From positions 1 to 64,000 of the forward strand of contig CAVUGU010000005.1 of the NCBI GenBank assembly GCA_963741055.1: 64,000 bases of DNA, given 5' to 3'. This document shows positions 45,008 through 52,590 of this stretch, in pieces; position 1 is the stretch's first letter, and every line of letters begins with the position of its first letter. Source of the stretch: Bog-756 sp963741055. Its GTDB lineage: Bacteria; Actinomycetota; Acidimicrobiia; Acidimicrobiales; RAAP-2. The position numbers were made by a program, and so were the translations under genes. Below the pieces are notes generated by a model, which did no database searches, was not told the origin of the DNA, and saw nothing but the letters and a program-made list of their open reading frames with translations.

Positions 45008-45675
45008 ATCCCGATGACCTGGAGCACAAACTCCGTGTCGCCTTGGAGGAACTGACCCGTTCGACGCCACTCTCCCACTCTGACGCGCCTCGTCAAGAGT
45101 CACGCTACGAAGAGACCGACAGCGAAGAGAGGCTCGATCAGCATCGCCACACGTCGTGGATCGATGGAAAGGTATTGGCGACAGCGGCATGCATCGTCTT
45201 GGTTGTCATTGTGGTAGCTACCGTGGGTCTGCACCACCAAGGTAAACGACCACCCCATCCAGTTGCCTCTACATCAACTACTCGTCCCGCACCGACGACA
45301 ACATCCGCGCCGACGCCGACGACCTCTTCGTCGACTCCGACGTCGACGACATCGCTTCCAGCACCCTCGACAACAGCGCCGCCTACGACGACAGCGCAGC
45401 CGCCCCCGGACTTCAATGCTGCCAAGACCGCATGGCAGCAAAGTGGAACCACCGTCGCCTATGAACGTCCGGTCTATTGGTCGCAGGCTGCATCGGATCT
45501 CACTAATGCGATCAACTTGGGAGTGAGCGGGACGGCGGGCTACTCGACTGCTGTGGCGGATTTGATGCAGTTGGTTTCACTGGGTGGAAACATGCTCACG
45601 CCGCCTCAGGCTGCAGAATTCGCAGCGGACACGGCCGCCCTCAATGCCTTCTTCGGCACCAGCGGTGTCTTCTAA
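45004..45675 (+). CDS. Membrane protein coupled to the sigma factor (possible anti-sigma factor)
   Basis: 223 residues. The N-terminal cytoplasmic part (about 50 residues, MNPDDLEHKLRVALEELTRS) is followed by one helix (VLATAACIVLVVIVVATVGL), a Thr/Pro linker of about 50 residues and an outer domain (NAAKTAWQQSGTTVAYERPV). The design fits a transmembrane anti-sigma factor that senses an outside signal. No HxxxCxxC zinc anti-sigma motif is present, so the function rests on position and topology. The promoter it controls may be on the element. Confidence 0.7.
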   Translation: MNPDDLEHKLRVALEELTRSTPLSHSDAPRQESRYEETDSEERLDQHRHTSWIDGKVLATAACIVLVVIVVATVGLHHQGKRPPHPVASTSTTRPAPTTTSAPTPTTSSSTPTSTTSLPAPSTTAPPTTTAQPPPDFNAAKTAWQQSGTTVAYERPVYWSQAASDLTNAINLGVSGTAGYSTAVADLMQLVSLGGNMLTPPQAAEFAADTAALNAFFGTSGVF

Positions 45676-45878
45676 TGAGCCTGTCGAAATCTCATCTGAT
45701 GCTTCGAGCCCCTCCTCGATTATCACTGCAGCAGGTATCGGTTGTCAGCGGTGCAGTTTCAGACATTCGAGAAGGGCAAGCAACTGAAGGAACCCGAATA
45801 CGGCAGCATGCGGCCTATGAGGTTCAGAACGGATCTGACTTTCCTACTGATTAGCTCTGGCTGAAGAAAGGACACGAA

Positions 45879-46859
45879 ATGTCGCAATCTCCGTTGCACA
45901 AAAGGCTGGCTCGGATCGGAGGCGCGGGAATGGCTCTGGTCCTTCCTGTCGCCGTGTTGTCGGGCTTCTGTGTCGTCGCTCAGGATGCTCCTGCTAGGGC
46001 CGAGGCCGCATCCCTCACAAGGCCCCACATTGGAGACGTAGTGTCTACTTCGGAACAGAACGGTTATTGGCTGGTGGGGACCGATGGAGGAGTCTTCTCC
46101 TTTGGATCGGCCCAGTTCTACGGCTCAGTGGCCAACCTTCAGCTTCAGTCGCCGGTCATTGGCATTGCCCCCACCGCTGATCGCGGTGGCTACTGGCTCG
46201 TGGCGTCAGATGGCGGCGTCTTCGCGTTCGGGGATGCAGGCTTCTACGGGTCGATTCCAGGTCTGGGGCTCTCGCCCGTCGACTCTCCCATTCTGCCCAG
46301 ACTGAACGCTCCCATCGTGGGCATCGTTCCTTCGCATGACGGACGTGGCTACTTCCTTGTCGCCAACGACGGCGGCGTCTTCGCGTTCGGGGACGCCACC
46401 TTCGAGGGCTCGTGCCCAGGAATCGGAGGGTGCTTCAGTAGCGGTAGTGGCATCGTCAGCGTGATGACGGACGAAAGCGGCAATGGTTACTGGGTTGTCA
46501 GCTACATCGGCGAAGTTCATGCCTTCGGTGACGCCACCAACTACGGAGGGCCTGCCTCCCACTTGCCGTACGCGACGCTGGTCACCTCTGCAGTCCGCAC
46601 CCCGAGTGGAAATGGCTACTGGATTCTCTTCTCCGACGGTGAGATCTATTCGTATGGCGATGCGACCTATCTCGGCAGCCCGTTTGGCCAAATCGGCTTC
46701 TACAACCCCACTTCAGCGATCTCTGCCACCTCGGATGGCGGCGGGTACTGGGTGACTGCGGCCAATGGAGCGGTGTACGCCTATGGTGACGCCCCGTATG
46801 ACGGCGGTATGTCTGCTACTCACCTCAACGGGTTGATCGTCGCAGCAACTGGTTCCTAA
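45879..46859 (+). CDS. Secreted GYWLV-x-DGGVFxFGDA repeat protein
   Basis: 326 residues with a signal peptide (about 1-42, AxA near residue 42). Six to seven repeats of about 40 residues follow: NGYWLVGTDGGVFSFGSAQF, GGYWLVASDGGVFAFGDAGF, GYFLVANDGGVFAFGDATF, GYWVVSYIGEVHAFGDATN, GYWILFSDGEIYSYGDATY and GGYWVTAANGAVYAYGDAPY. This is a beta-propeller-like repeat common in Acidimicrobiia and relatives, often on cell-wall enzymes. Here it stands without a catalytic domain. It is likely a wall or surface-binding protein carried by the element. Confidence 0.85.
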   Translation: MSQSPLHKRLARIGGAGMALVLPVAVLSGFCVVAQDAPARAEAASLTRPHIGDVVSTSEQNGYWLVGTDGGVFSFGSAQFYGSVANLQLQSPVIGIAPTADRGGYWLVASDGGVFAFGDAGFYGSIPGLGLSPVDSPILPRLNAPIVGIVPSHDGRGYFLVANDGGVFAFGDATFEGSCPGIGGCFSSGSGIVSVMTDESGNGYWVVSYIGEVHAFGDATNYGGPASHLPYATLVTSAVRTPSGNGYWILFSDGEIYSYGDATYLGSPFGQIGFYNPTSAISATSDGGGYWVTAANGAVYAYGDAPYDGGMSATHLNGLIVAATGS

Positions 46860-46888
46860 ATAGAGGCGAGGTGTTGCCTGTCCCACAT

Positions 46889-46946
46889 CGCCGGGAGCGG
46901 GTCATTATCGACCGTGGCTGAACGGCACATCCGGGCGTGTGGATAA
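46889..46946 (+). repeat. Dispersed intergenic repeat, copy 4 (longest)
   Basis: CGCCGGGAGCGGGTCATTAT, CGACCGTGGCTGAACGGCAC, ATCCGGGCGTGTGGATAA. Its first 35 bases match the copies at 28.1, 48.6 and 50.0 kb, and its last 22 match 34.4 kb. It lies upstream of a small gene. Confidence 0.55.
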
Positions 46947-46972
46947 CTGCCCATCGAGCACACTACGCCGGG

Positions 46973-46985
46973 CATGATGGGTGCG
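46973..46985 (+). promoter_or_regulatory. Likely -10 box of a leaderless transcript
   Basis: CATGAT at 46973-46978 lies seven bases before the GTG at 46985, with no ribosome-binding site between them. The same spacing is seen at 13046 and 47384. Confidence 0.35.
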
Positions 46986-47329
46986 TGGTCGAGAACCGGA
47001 CTGGGACAGCCACCTTTCGGGGCGGGGTGAATATCGACTTGGGTCGGCGGTATTACGGCGTGAAGCGAGTCAGGGCTACCTACCCAACAGGGCGTCTTAC
47101 ATTGGCCCAGGGAGAGGCCTCATTGTGGGTCAGCCGCTTCGGTGGACTACCCCGCAGCCTTCCTCTTCCACTGACTCTCACTCCCGATGCGGTTTGCATT
47201 GCTGTCAGCCACGCATTGCCGCGAGGTGTCACTTTCAAGACCCCCACGACCGTTCATCATTTCTGGACTCTGCACCCTGGGAGGATCATGGAGGCGCTCA
47301 GGACGGCGGGATTCCAGGACTGCTCATAG
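46985..47329 (+). CDS. Hypothetical small protein
   Basis: 114 residues from GTG 46985: NRTGTATFRGGVNIDLGRRY, GVKRVRATYPTGRLTLAQGE, ASLWVSRFGGLPRSLPLPL, then a C-terminal part ending RIMEALRTAGFQDCS. A beta-rich PH-like or GRAM-like half-barrel is possible from the strand pattern, but no family is recognised. Confidence 0.55.
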   Translation: MVENRTGTATFRGGVNIDLGRRYYGVKRVRATYPTGRLTLAQGEASLWVSRFGGLPRSLPLPLTLTPDAVCIAVSHALPRGVTFKTPTTVHHFWTLHPGRIMEALRTAGFQDCS

Positions 47330-47383
47330 CGGATTTGGACCATCCCACAACGCCGGATATCGGCGAGGCAGCGACCCCGTTGC

Positions 47384-47396
47384 GAGAATGTCCACG
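47384..47396 (+). promoter_or_regulatory. Likely -10 box of a leaderless transcript
   Basis: GAGAAT at 47384-47389 lies seven bases before the GTG at 47396 of the PASTA gene; there is no ribosome-binding site. Confidence 0.35.
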
Positions 47397-47623
47397 TGAT
47401 TGATCGAGCGAGCCGGATGCCGCGAGTATGGGACCTCTCCGTCGAAGAGGCCAAGCAAGCCCTGCGAGGCGCAGGGCTTGTGTTTACCATCCACTATGCG
47501 CAATCAACTCAGGTACCCGAAGGTGGTCTCTTGGGGGCCTCTCCGCCAGATAGGACTGAACTAGACGAGGAGGCTGAGATAGCTCTCACAGTCAGCAGTG
47601 GGCCACCACGAAACCGTGGCTGA
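47396..47623 (+). CDS. Single PASTA-domain protein
   Basis: 75 residues from GTG 47396. The one PASTA domain is clear: MPRVWDLSVEEAKQALRGAG, LVFTIHYAQSTQVPEG, LLGASPPDRTELDEEAEIAL, TVSSGPP. PASTA domains normally bind muropeptides as parts of kinases or penicillin-binding proteins. Here the domain has no signal peptide, membrane helix or partner domain, which is unusual. It may act in the cytoplasm or be a detached module. Confidence 0.8.
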   Translation: MIDRASRMPRVWDLSVEEAKQALRGAGLVFTIHYAQSTQVPEGGLLGASPPDRTELDEEAEIALTVSSGPPRNRG

Positions 47624-47662
47624 GGGTGTCCCGGAACGCTGCCGGGTAGGTGGGGCACTGAA

Positions 47663-47875
47663 CTAAGCCTCAGCCAATAGCTCCGGGGGAAGTCGCCGCC
47701 GGGCATCCAAAACCTCGATGCCGAAAATCTGACCTTCGCTCGTCCAGTCAACAACAACCCAGGCGTGCTGACCCTCGGGTGGGTCGGCCGAAGTGGATTC
47801 ACCCCCCGGTCCTCGCTCTCCATCAGAGAAGTAGATGTAGGCAGCGTCCGCTTCTGGGTCGTACGTGACTCGCAT
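47663..47875 (-). CDS. DUF2283 family protein
   Basis: 70 residues from ATG 47875: MRVTYDPEADAAYIYFSDGE, then WVVVDWTSEGQIFGIEVLDA and RRRLPPELLAEA. This is the full DUF2283 pattern (YD-x-x-x-DAxYIxF ... D-x-x-G-x-I-GIE-L). Members are small, often next to toxin-antitoxin or mobile-element genes. Function unknown. Confidence 0.85.
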   Translation of the reverse strand: MRVTYDPEADAAYIYFSDGERGPGGESTSADPPEGQHAWVVVDWTSEGQIFGIEVLDARRRLPPELLAEA

Positions 47876-48012
47876 AGTCCCTTCTTAGTCCCGCAAGGCC
47901 AAGAGGTTCCCTGCCGATGATCCTTGCCACTGTCCCCGATCGCCGGTTGGGTGGGATGGCTCGCCCGAGGGTGCCAACCGTTGACGATGAGCCATGACAA
48001 TAGGCTTCCAAC

Positions 48013-48597
48013 ATGCATGAGGGCGGCACCGTCCGGGAGGTCATGCAGCGTCACCGCATGGAATCAGGTATTGCGGTGGATGGCGGGTTGTCCGAGCGGT
48101 GGGTGGTGATCAGGCTGGGTCGTCTTCCGATGCCCTTCCTCAACACTTCTGCTCGTCGGAAGGCCCTTGCTCTTCACGATGTGAACCATTTGGTGGCGGA
48201 CTTCAGCACCGGAAATGTCGGTGAGGCAGAGATCAGTGCGTGGGAGCTTGCCAGTGGAGGCTGCGGAAAATACGTTGCCGCATGGGCACTTGATTTGGCG
48301 GGGCTTCTCCTCGGCATGGTGTGGCCGATTCACGTCATCAGGGCATTTACCGCCGGACGAACCATGAAGAATGCCTATGGGTTCGACCTTGACGAGATCT
48401 CGGACATGGACCTTGTCGAGCTGCGCAAGATGTTGACCCGACCTGACGGGAGGGACCGTTCGTGGATCATCGGGTCTGTCGTTCTGTTCATTGGATACCT
48501 GCTGCTGGCCATTCCCGTCGGGGTGGGATTTCTCCTGTTCGTGATCTTCTCGCTGCCCATCTGGGTACTCACAAAGGATGAGGTCCCGGTTGGCTGA
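48013..48597 (+). CDS. Membrane protein with a Coq4-like HD-x3-H segment
   Basis: 194 residues. ALHDVNHLVADFSTGNVGEA (about residues 55-74) and AEISAWELASGGCGKYVAAW carry the HD-x-x-H...GE pattern also seen in Coq4-type proteins, which bind a metal. Two hydrophobic stretches follow (LDLAGLLLGMVWPIHVIRAF and, near the end, IIGSVVLFIGYLLLAIPVGV). ATG 48058 is another possible start. The reaction is unknown; relation to Coq4 is only by this motif. Confidence 0.6.
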   Translation: MHEGGTVREVMQRHRMESGIAVDGGLSERWVVIRLGRLPMPFLNTSARRKALALHDVNHLVADFSTGNVGEAEISAWELASGGCGKYVAAWALDLAGLLLGMVWPIHVIRAFTAGRTMKNAYGFDLDEISDMDLVELRKMLTRPDGRDRSWIIGSVVLFIGYLLLAIPVGVGFLLFVIFSLPIWVLTKDEVPVG

Positions 48598-48615
48598 CGT
48601 CAACATGCCCCAGAT

Positions 48616-48656
48616 CGCCGGGAGCGGGTCACTTATCGAGAGTGGCTGATCGGTAC
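48616..48656 (+). repeat. Dispersed intergenic repeat, copy 5
   Basis: CGCCGGGAGCGGGTCACTTA, TCGAGAGTGGCTGATCGGTAC. It matches copy 4 over about 35 bases with few changes. It lies between convergent genes. Confidence 0.55.
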
Positions 48657-48717
48657 TTATGCCACAGTCGCCCCCGTCTGCCCGTTACGACCGGATCGCC
48701 GCCCCCATCGCCGTCGC

Positions 48718-49944
48718 TCAGGTCAAATTGTCAGGCGAATAGGACACACCCGCGAATCCCAGCAGATCGACGAGGCTGGCCCGTTCGACGAGCCAGCGAC
48801 CGTCGACTAGGACTGCACGACCTTCGCGGCCGTTGACCATTGGGAACCGCTGGCCGTCGACCTCGATGCCGAACCAGACGACGGCCACGTCACCCCGGAG
48901 GAAAAGCACATCGTCGACCACCGTCTTCACCGCGGTGGGGTCTGAGTTTGGAAGGCGACGGCGGGCCTGGGAGAGGAGATCCGCCATCTTCTCGCCGGAT
49001 TGCACATTGACGAGGGTGGTTCCATCCGCTCCCACCTCATCGAGGTGCCCGAAGGCGTATTCGATCTGCCGCCGGGCCTCGGCTTCGTCGGCCGGGGGAG
49101 GACCGACCGGGACGTGCTTATCCCGTCTCCGTTGCGCCATCTGCTCGGTTGTCGGTTGACCTCGCATCGACGCTGAGAGGGCGGCTTGGATCGCCTTAGG
49201 ATCGCCCCGGTCGACCTCACTGAGGTCGATCCCGCGGTGGTCGGCAATACGAAGGAGTTGGTCGGCCTGGGTTTCGACCTTCTCTCCCGGTCGAGGGTCG
49301 TACCGGAACATCTCCTCGGTGAGCCGTCGGTTGAGGGAAAGATCGCTGAACTCGTGGATGGTGCAGGGTTGTTCCTCGAACAGGCCAACGTGTCGCAGGA
49401 CGATCCCGGTTTCAGCATCGAACCAAAAGGTCTGCTCGATGCCACCGAGCGTCATCGGGATCGGCTGTCTCATTGCTCGCATCGTGTTAGGCCGTGCCTC
49501 GACTCGCCACGAGTCCCGACCCGCGATCTGATCCATGGCGGGCATCGCAAACTGCAGCCGTCCGAACAGGAACGCGCCAGGATGAATCATTGGGCCTAAC
49601 TCGGTCGAGTCGAGATCCGGCTGATCGGCAGTCAGGTGGGTGATGTGACCCGACCTCCCGACCCACCGGCTTGAACCATCGCTTACCTCGATCCGGTCGG
49701 TGCCATCAATCCTCCACCGATTCGGAAGCTGGATGGCGATGTGTTCGTGGGTGTCGGAGGTCTCCTCGATAGGTCCGGTCCCGACCATCATGTGGGCGAC
49801 ACTGCCTCCCGTGCGACGCACCGACACTTCGACTGCTTGCCGAGCTCGTTCGTGGTGACGCCAAGTCCACAGGGTCGCCTCGAACGTACGGAGGTTCACG
49901 GGGGCCTCGTCGATCAACCCAAAAAGGTCACCTTTCTCGCTCAC
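48718..49944 (-). CDS. Hypothetical protein: LolA/RseB-like half plus NTF2/SnoaL-like half
   Basis: 408 residues without signal peptide. Residues 1-215 have the half-barrel pattern of LolA/RseB-like proteins: WRVEARPNT, FWFDAETGIVLRHVGLFEEQ, TIHEFSDLSLNRRLTEEMF, YDPRPGE. Residues 215-290 are a charged linker. Residues 290-400 resemble an NTF2/SnoaL fold: RQIEYAFGHLDEVGADGTTL, VDDVLFLRGDVAVVWFGIEV, REGRAVLVDGRWLVERASL. No enzyme site is visible. Similar two-part proteins occur in actinobacteria as hypotheticals. Confidence 0.65.
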   Translation of the reverse strand: MSEKGDLFGLIDEAPVNLRTFEATLWTWRHHERARQAVEVSVRRTGGSVAHMMVGTGPIEETSDTHEHIAIQLPNRWRIDGTDRIEVSDGSSRWVGRSGHITHLTADQPDLDSTELGPMIHPGAFLFGRLQFAMPAMDQIAGRDSWRVEARPNTMRAMRQPIPMTLGGIEQTFWFDAETGIVLRHVGLFEEQPCTIHEFSDLSLNRRLTEEMFRYDPRPGEKVETQADQLLRIADHRGIDLSEVDRGDPKAIQAALSASMRGQPTTEQMAQRRRDKHVPVGPPPADEAEARRQIEYAFGHLDEVGADGTTLVNVQSGEKMADLLSQARRRLPNSDPTAVKTVVDDVLFLRGDVAVVWFGIEVDGQRFPMVNGREGRAVLVDGRWLVERASLVDLLGFAGVSYSPDNLT

Positions 49945-49984
49945 GTACGAAGCCTACGGGCGGAGGGAAAGGACTGCCCCCGAA

Positions 49985-50027
49985 CAGTGAGCGGGTCGGT
50001 GATGGAGTATGGCTGAACGGCACTGCC
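49985..50027 (+). repeat. Dispersed intergenic repeat, copy 6
   Basis: CAGTGAGCGGGTCGGTGATG, GAGTATGGCTGAACGGCACTGCC. It shares AGCGGGTC and TGGCTGAACGGCAC with copy 4. It lies upstream of the minus-strand gene ending at 49944. Confidence 0.5.
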
Positions 50028-50082
50028 CAGCGAGTCAGCGCCATCAAGTACAGGGCTGTTTTCCGTGCAGTTGAGTCGCTTG

Positions 50083-50532
50083 CTAAACGCCCGGGGGATC
50101 GACGACCGGGACCGAGACCGTCGCCTGCCATAGCACCACGAAATCGGGGCAGACTCCCAGCCCCTCGCAGATAGGCGAACCCGTAGCGCGCAGGTTCGCG
50201 CTTCCGTACCCGACGACCCGGAAAATCGTTACCGACGCGCCTTTCGAGGTTACGTGACCTCCCGTCTGTACGAGGACGGGAGGAGTGGTTGACGCACCTG
50301 GCAGGACTGAGGCTTCGGTCCAGTGCAGCCCTTCACTACTCAGCTTGACGACGATCCGGTCACCCCTGGCCGCCAACACTGTCTTGCCGTTACTTGAGTG
50401 CGTTAGGACGATGGTGTGGCCGATGGTCGGGCCAACCGCGACGGAGGTCCTTCCAAAGGCCGTCGACAGCATGATCAGCGCGGCGACCCCGACCGCGGTT
50501 GACACCAAGACTCGAGAGGTTCGTGGTGCCAT
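50083..50532 (-). CDS. Small secreted beta-rich protein
   Basis: 149 residues from ATG 50532, with a strong AAAGGAGGA ribosome-binding site. Residues 1-30 are a signal peptide or anchor (VLVSTAVGVAALIMLSTAFG). The mature part is a beta-sandwich: ARGDRIVVKLSSEGLHWTEA, TSKGASVTIFRVVGYGSANL, RATGSPIC. The W-x-x-A and 'FRVVGYGSANLRA' strands recall chagasin-like (I42) inhibitors, but the key loop residues cannot be confirmed. One Cys pair is near the C-terminus. Confidence 0.65.
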   Translation of the reverse strand: MAPRTSRVLVSTAVGVAALIMLSTAFGRTSVAVGPTIGHTIVLTHSSNGKTVLAARGDRIVVKLSSEGLHWTEASVLPGASTTPPVLVQTGGHVTSKGASVTIFRVVGYGSANLRATGSPICEGLGVCPDFVVLWQATVSVPVVDPPGV

Positions 50533-50826
50533 CTGTGCATCCTCCTTTGGCTCTCGGTCCGTAGGCGCAATCGCCTACAGCTCGCATTCTGTATAACGAT
50601 CAGATCGTTGTCAGCGTTTCCAGGAAGGTGTGGGCTCTCTCTCAAAGAGTACTCATGGGCACAAAGCGAAATCTGTGTGAACTCCGGCCGTAGGGTCACA
50701 GACGTCAAGCCAGATGATGTGGATAACGGGGTGCTCATCCTCGTTCGGGGTTCACCCTCCCCCACTCCCCGGCTTTGCAGCGGGCACCAATCGAATGTGT
50801 TCGGAGCATCATTGCAACGAGATTCT

Positions 50827-51288
50827 TCACCAAGTATCTGGCTGGGACATTGCGAGAGGAGCCTCACCCGCAACGGCTCTGCGCCGATTCTCCTTCTCCG
50901 CGAGGAGCCGCCAGATTTCGTTCTCTCGCTGAATCGCTTCGACGACCTCATCGTGCGACGAATAGACGGACATGAGCTGAGCGAAGGTTGAATACAGCTG
51001 CGCCCACTCCTCGGCAGTGAAGGTGACCATCCCGTCGTCCTCGGTGAGCGCAGCGTCAGTTCCAGACGTCTGAGCATCCCTACCGCGCCCACCCGTCTGA
51101 GCCGGTGATCGTCGTCGTACGTAGTCATCGACAAAATCCGGGGCATCGGTCGGAGCCGGGATCAGTGCGTCGACGATCTCCGCAGCGCATTCCTCAACCA
51201 AGGCATCATCGAGAAACGGGAAGCGTTTACGGATGATGTCCATGACGACTCCAATTTGGGAATCGTCATTAGCTACCAAATAGGTCAC
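50827..51288 (-). CDS. Hypothetical helical protein
   Basis: 153 residues; MDIIRKRFPFLDDALVEECA near residue 16 may be the true start (ATG 51243). A short Arg/Gly-rich linker (about 60-75) joins two helical parts; the second, FTAEEWAQLYSTFAQLMSVY and VVEAIQRENEIWRLLAEKEN, could be a coiled coil. It is not recognised. It is divergent from a small HTH gene at 51467. Confidence 0.6.
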   Translation of the reverse strand: MTYLVANDDSQIGVVMDIIRKRFPFLDDALVEECAAEIVDALIPAPTDAPDFVDDYVRRRSPAQTGGRGRDAQTSGTDAALTEDDGMVTFTAEEWAQLYSTFAQLMSVYSSHDEVVEAIQRENEIWRLLAEKENRRRAVAGEAPLAMSQPDTW

Positions 51289-51466
51289 GGGTCCTCCATC
51301 GATCCTGGCGTTGCCACCGTGCCTCTTCGGCCGGTTGGCGGAGCGTCGTCGGGCCAGGTCCCTCCGCTCCTCTTAATGGATGATTGGGAGATTACCGGGA
51401 TCGTCCAGGTGTTGATGCAGCCGCGACTGCCTTGGAGTCCACGCACAGCTGCGAAATCATCTTTAG

Positions 51467-51838
51467 GTGCCCCGAAGACCAAAAAACTTCCGGCGGCCGA
51501 TCGAGACCCAGATCAACGGTCACGAGGTCGCTCTGCTGAGCGTGGGTTATGTCGCACTGGCACTGGGTCGAAGCATTTCCACCATCAATGGGTGGGAGCG
51601 GACGGGCGCATTTCCGAAAACGCCCTTCGTTCGGCATGTTCGAGCAACACCGCCGAAATGCCGACGGATGTATCCGTCCGACTTCGTCGACGCCTTGGCC
51701 GAGATCGTGCGCCGCTATGCATTTGGGGACCGGATGAGCCGCAGCGAACAGCAAATCTTTCAACAGGAGGTGTGGAGGGCATACCGGGACACGGTGACCC
51801 CGCTTCTGGTTTCCGACGATTCCGGCAGTATCGGTTAG
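51467..51838 (+). CDS. Small DNA-binding protein with MerR-like HTH
   Basis: 123 residues from GTG 51467. The segment ALLSVGYVALALGRSISTIN, then GWERTGAFPKTPFV, is the winged HTH pattern of MerR/excisionase-like proteins (recognition helix, then W-E-x-x-G-x-x-P). A basic stretch (RATPPKCRRMY) and a helical C-terminus follow. On an integrative element such a gene usually controls replication, transfer or cargo. It could be the regulator of the rep-xis module. Confidence 0.65.
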   Translation: MPRRPKNFRRPIETQINGHEVALLSVGYVALALGRSISTINGWERTGAFPKTPFVRHVRATPPKCRRMYPSDFVDALAEIVRRYAFGDRMSRSEQQIFQQEVWRAYRDTVTPLLVSDDSGSIG

Positions 51839-52078
51839 GCGAACAGGGTCTTCCGAGACTAACGAAGGGTGTTATCCGGTTTCCGTACCGTCGAACGCGA
51901 GAGGGACACCGGGCTCTCGACATTGTTCAAGAGTCCGCCACCTGATAGTTAGCCTTTGATCGGTGAATCATGGAGTCGAAGCCTTGAGGTGATCTATCAG
52001 GTGCAGCACGATCGATGACCCGGACTTCACGGTTGTGTCAATTTCCCCTATCACCTGATACCAGTTACTCGGGGACCG

Positions 52079-52273
52079 CTATGAGGGCTTTCTGTCCTTT
52101 TTGTCGGCGATGAGCGGATTGACGTCGAACACCTTGCTCGGTCTTCCATCTCTCTCGCCGGGGAGAGCCCATTTGTGATGAAGCCGTGATCGACCTGCAA
52201 GGCCACAAACCCTGGTCACCTCTGAAGAATTGGTGAACAGACCGTGAAGGATTTGAACGTCGACATCCGTCAT
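52079..52273 (-). CDS. Short hypothetical protein (uncertain)
   Basis: 64 residues from ATG 52273: MTDVDVQILHGLFTNSSEVT, RVCGLAGRSRLHHKWALPG, then KVFDVNPLIADKKDRKPS. The phrase order is protein-like, but there is no ribosome-binding site and no known relative. About 240 bases before it and 300 after it hold no other supported gene. Confidence 0.3.
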   Translation of the reverse strand: MTDVDVQILHGLFTNSSEVTRVCGLAGRSRLHHKWALPGERDGRPSKVFDVNPLIADKKDRKPS

Positions 52274-52590
52274 ACCGATTTCACAGGCAGCAGCGCCAGC
52301 TGTGGGAGTCGTGGAACACGGCCCTCGAATCCGTGATGGGTGAGGATTAGGGTTATCACACCCAGCCAAATCCAACGAGCGGCGGCGCGAGGGAAGGCAG
52401 CGGTAATCGGTTCCCTGATCTCTGTTGATTGCTATTTCACCCCTGTTGCCAAGTGATCGTCCAAATCACAGCTTTCCAGTGCACTACCTTCGCAGTCTCC
52501 GCCGTCCGTGTTTTGCGCCTCGCGCGATCGGCGTTGTACGTGCTATCTCAAAGCAGCGCTTCATCTTGTGCCGTCGAGCGGGCTCGTGGC

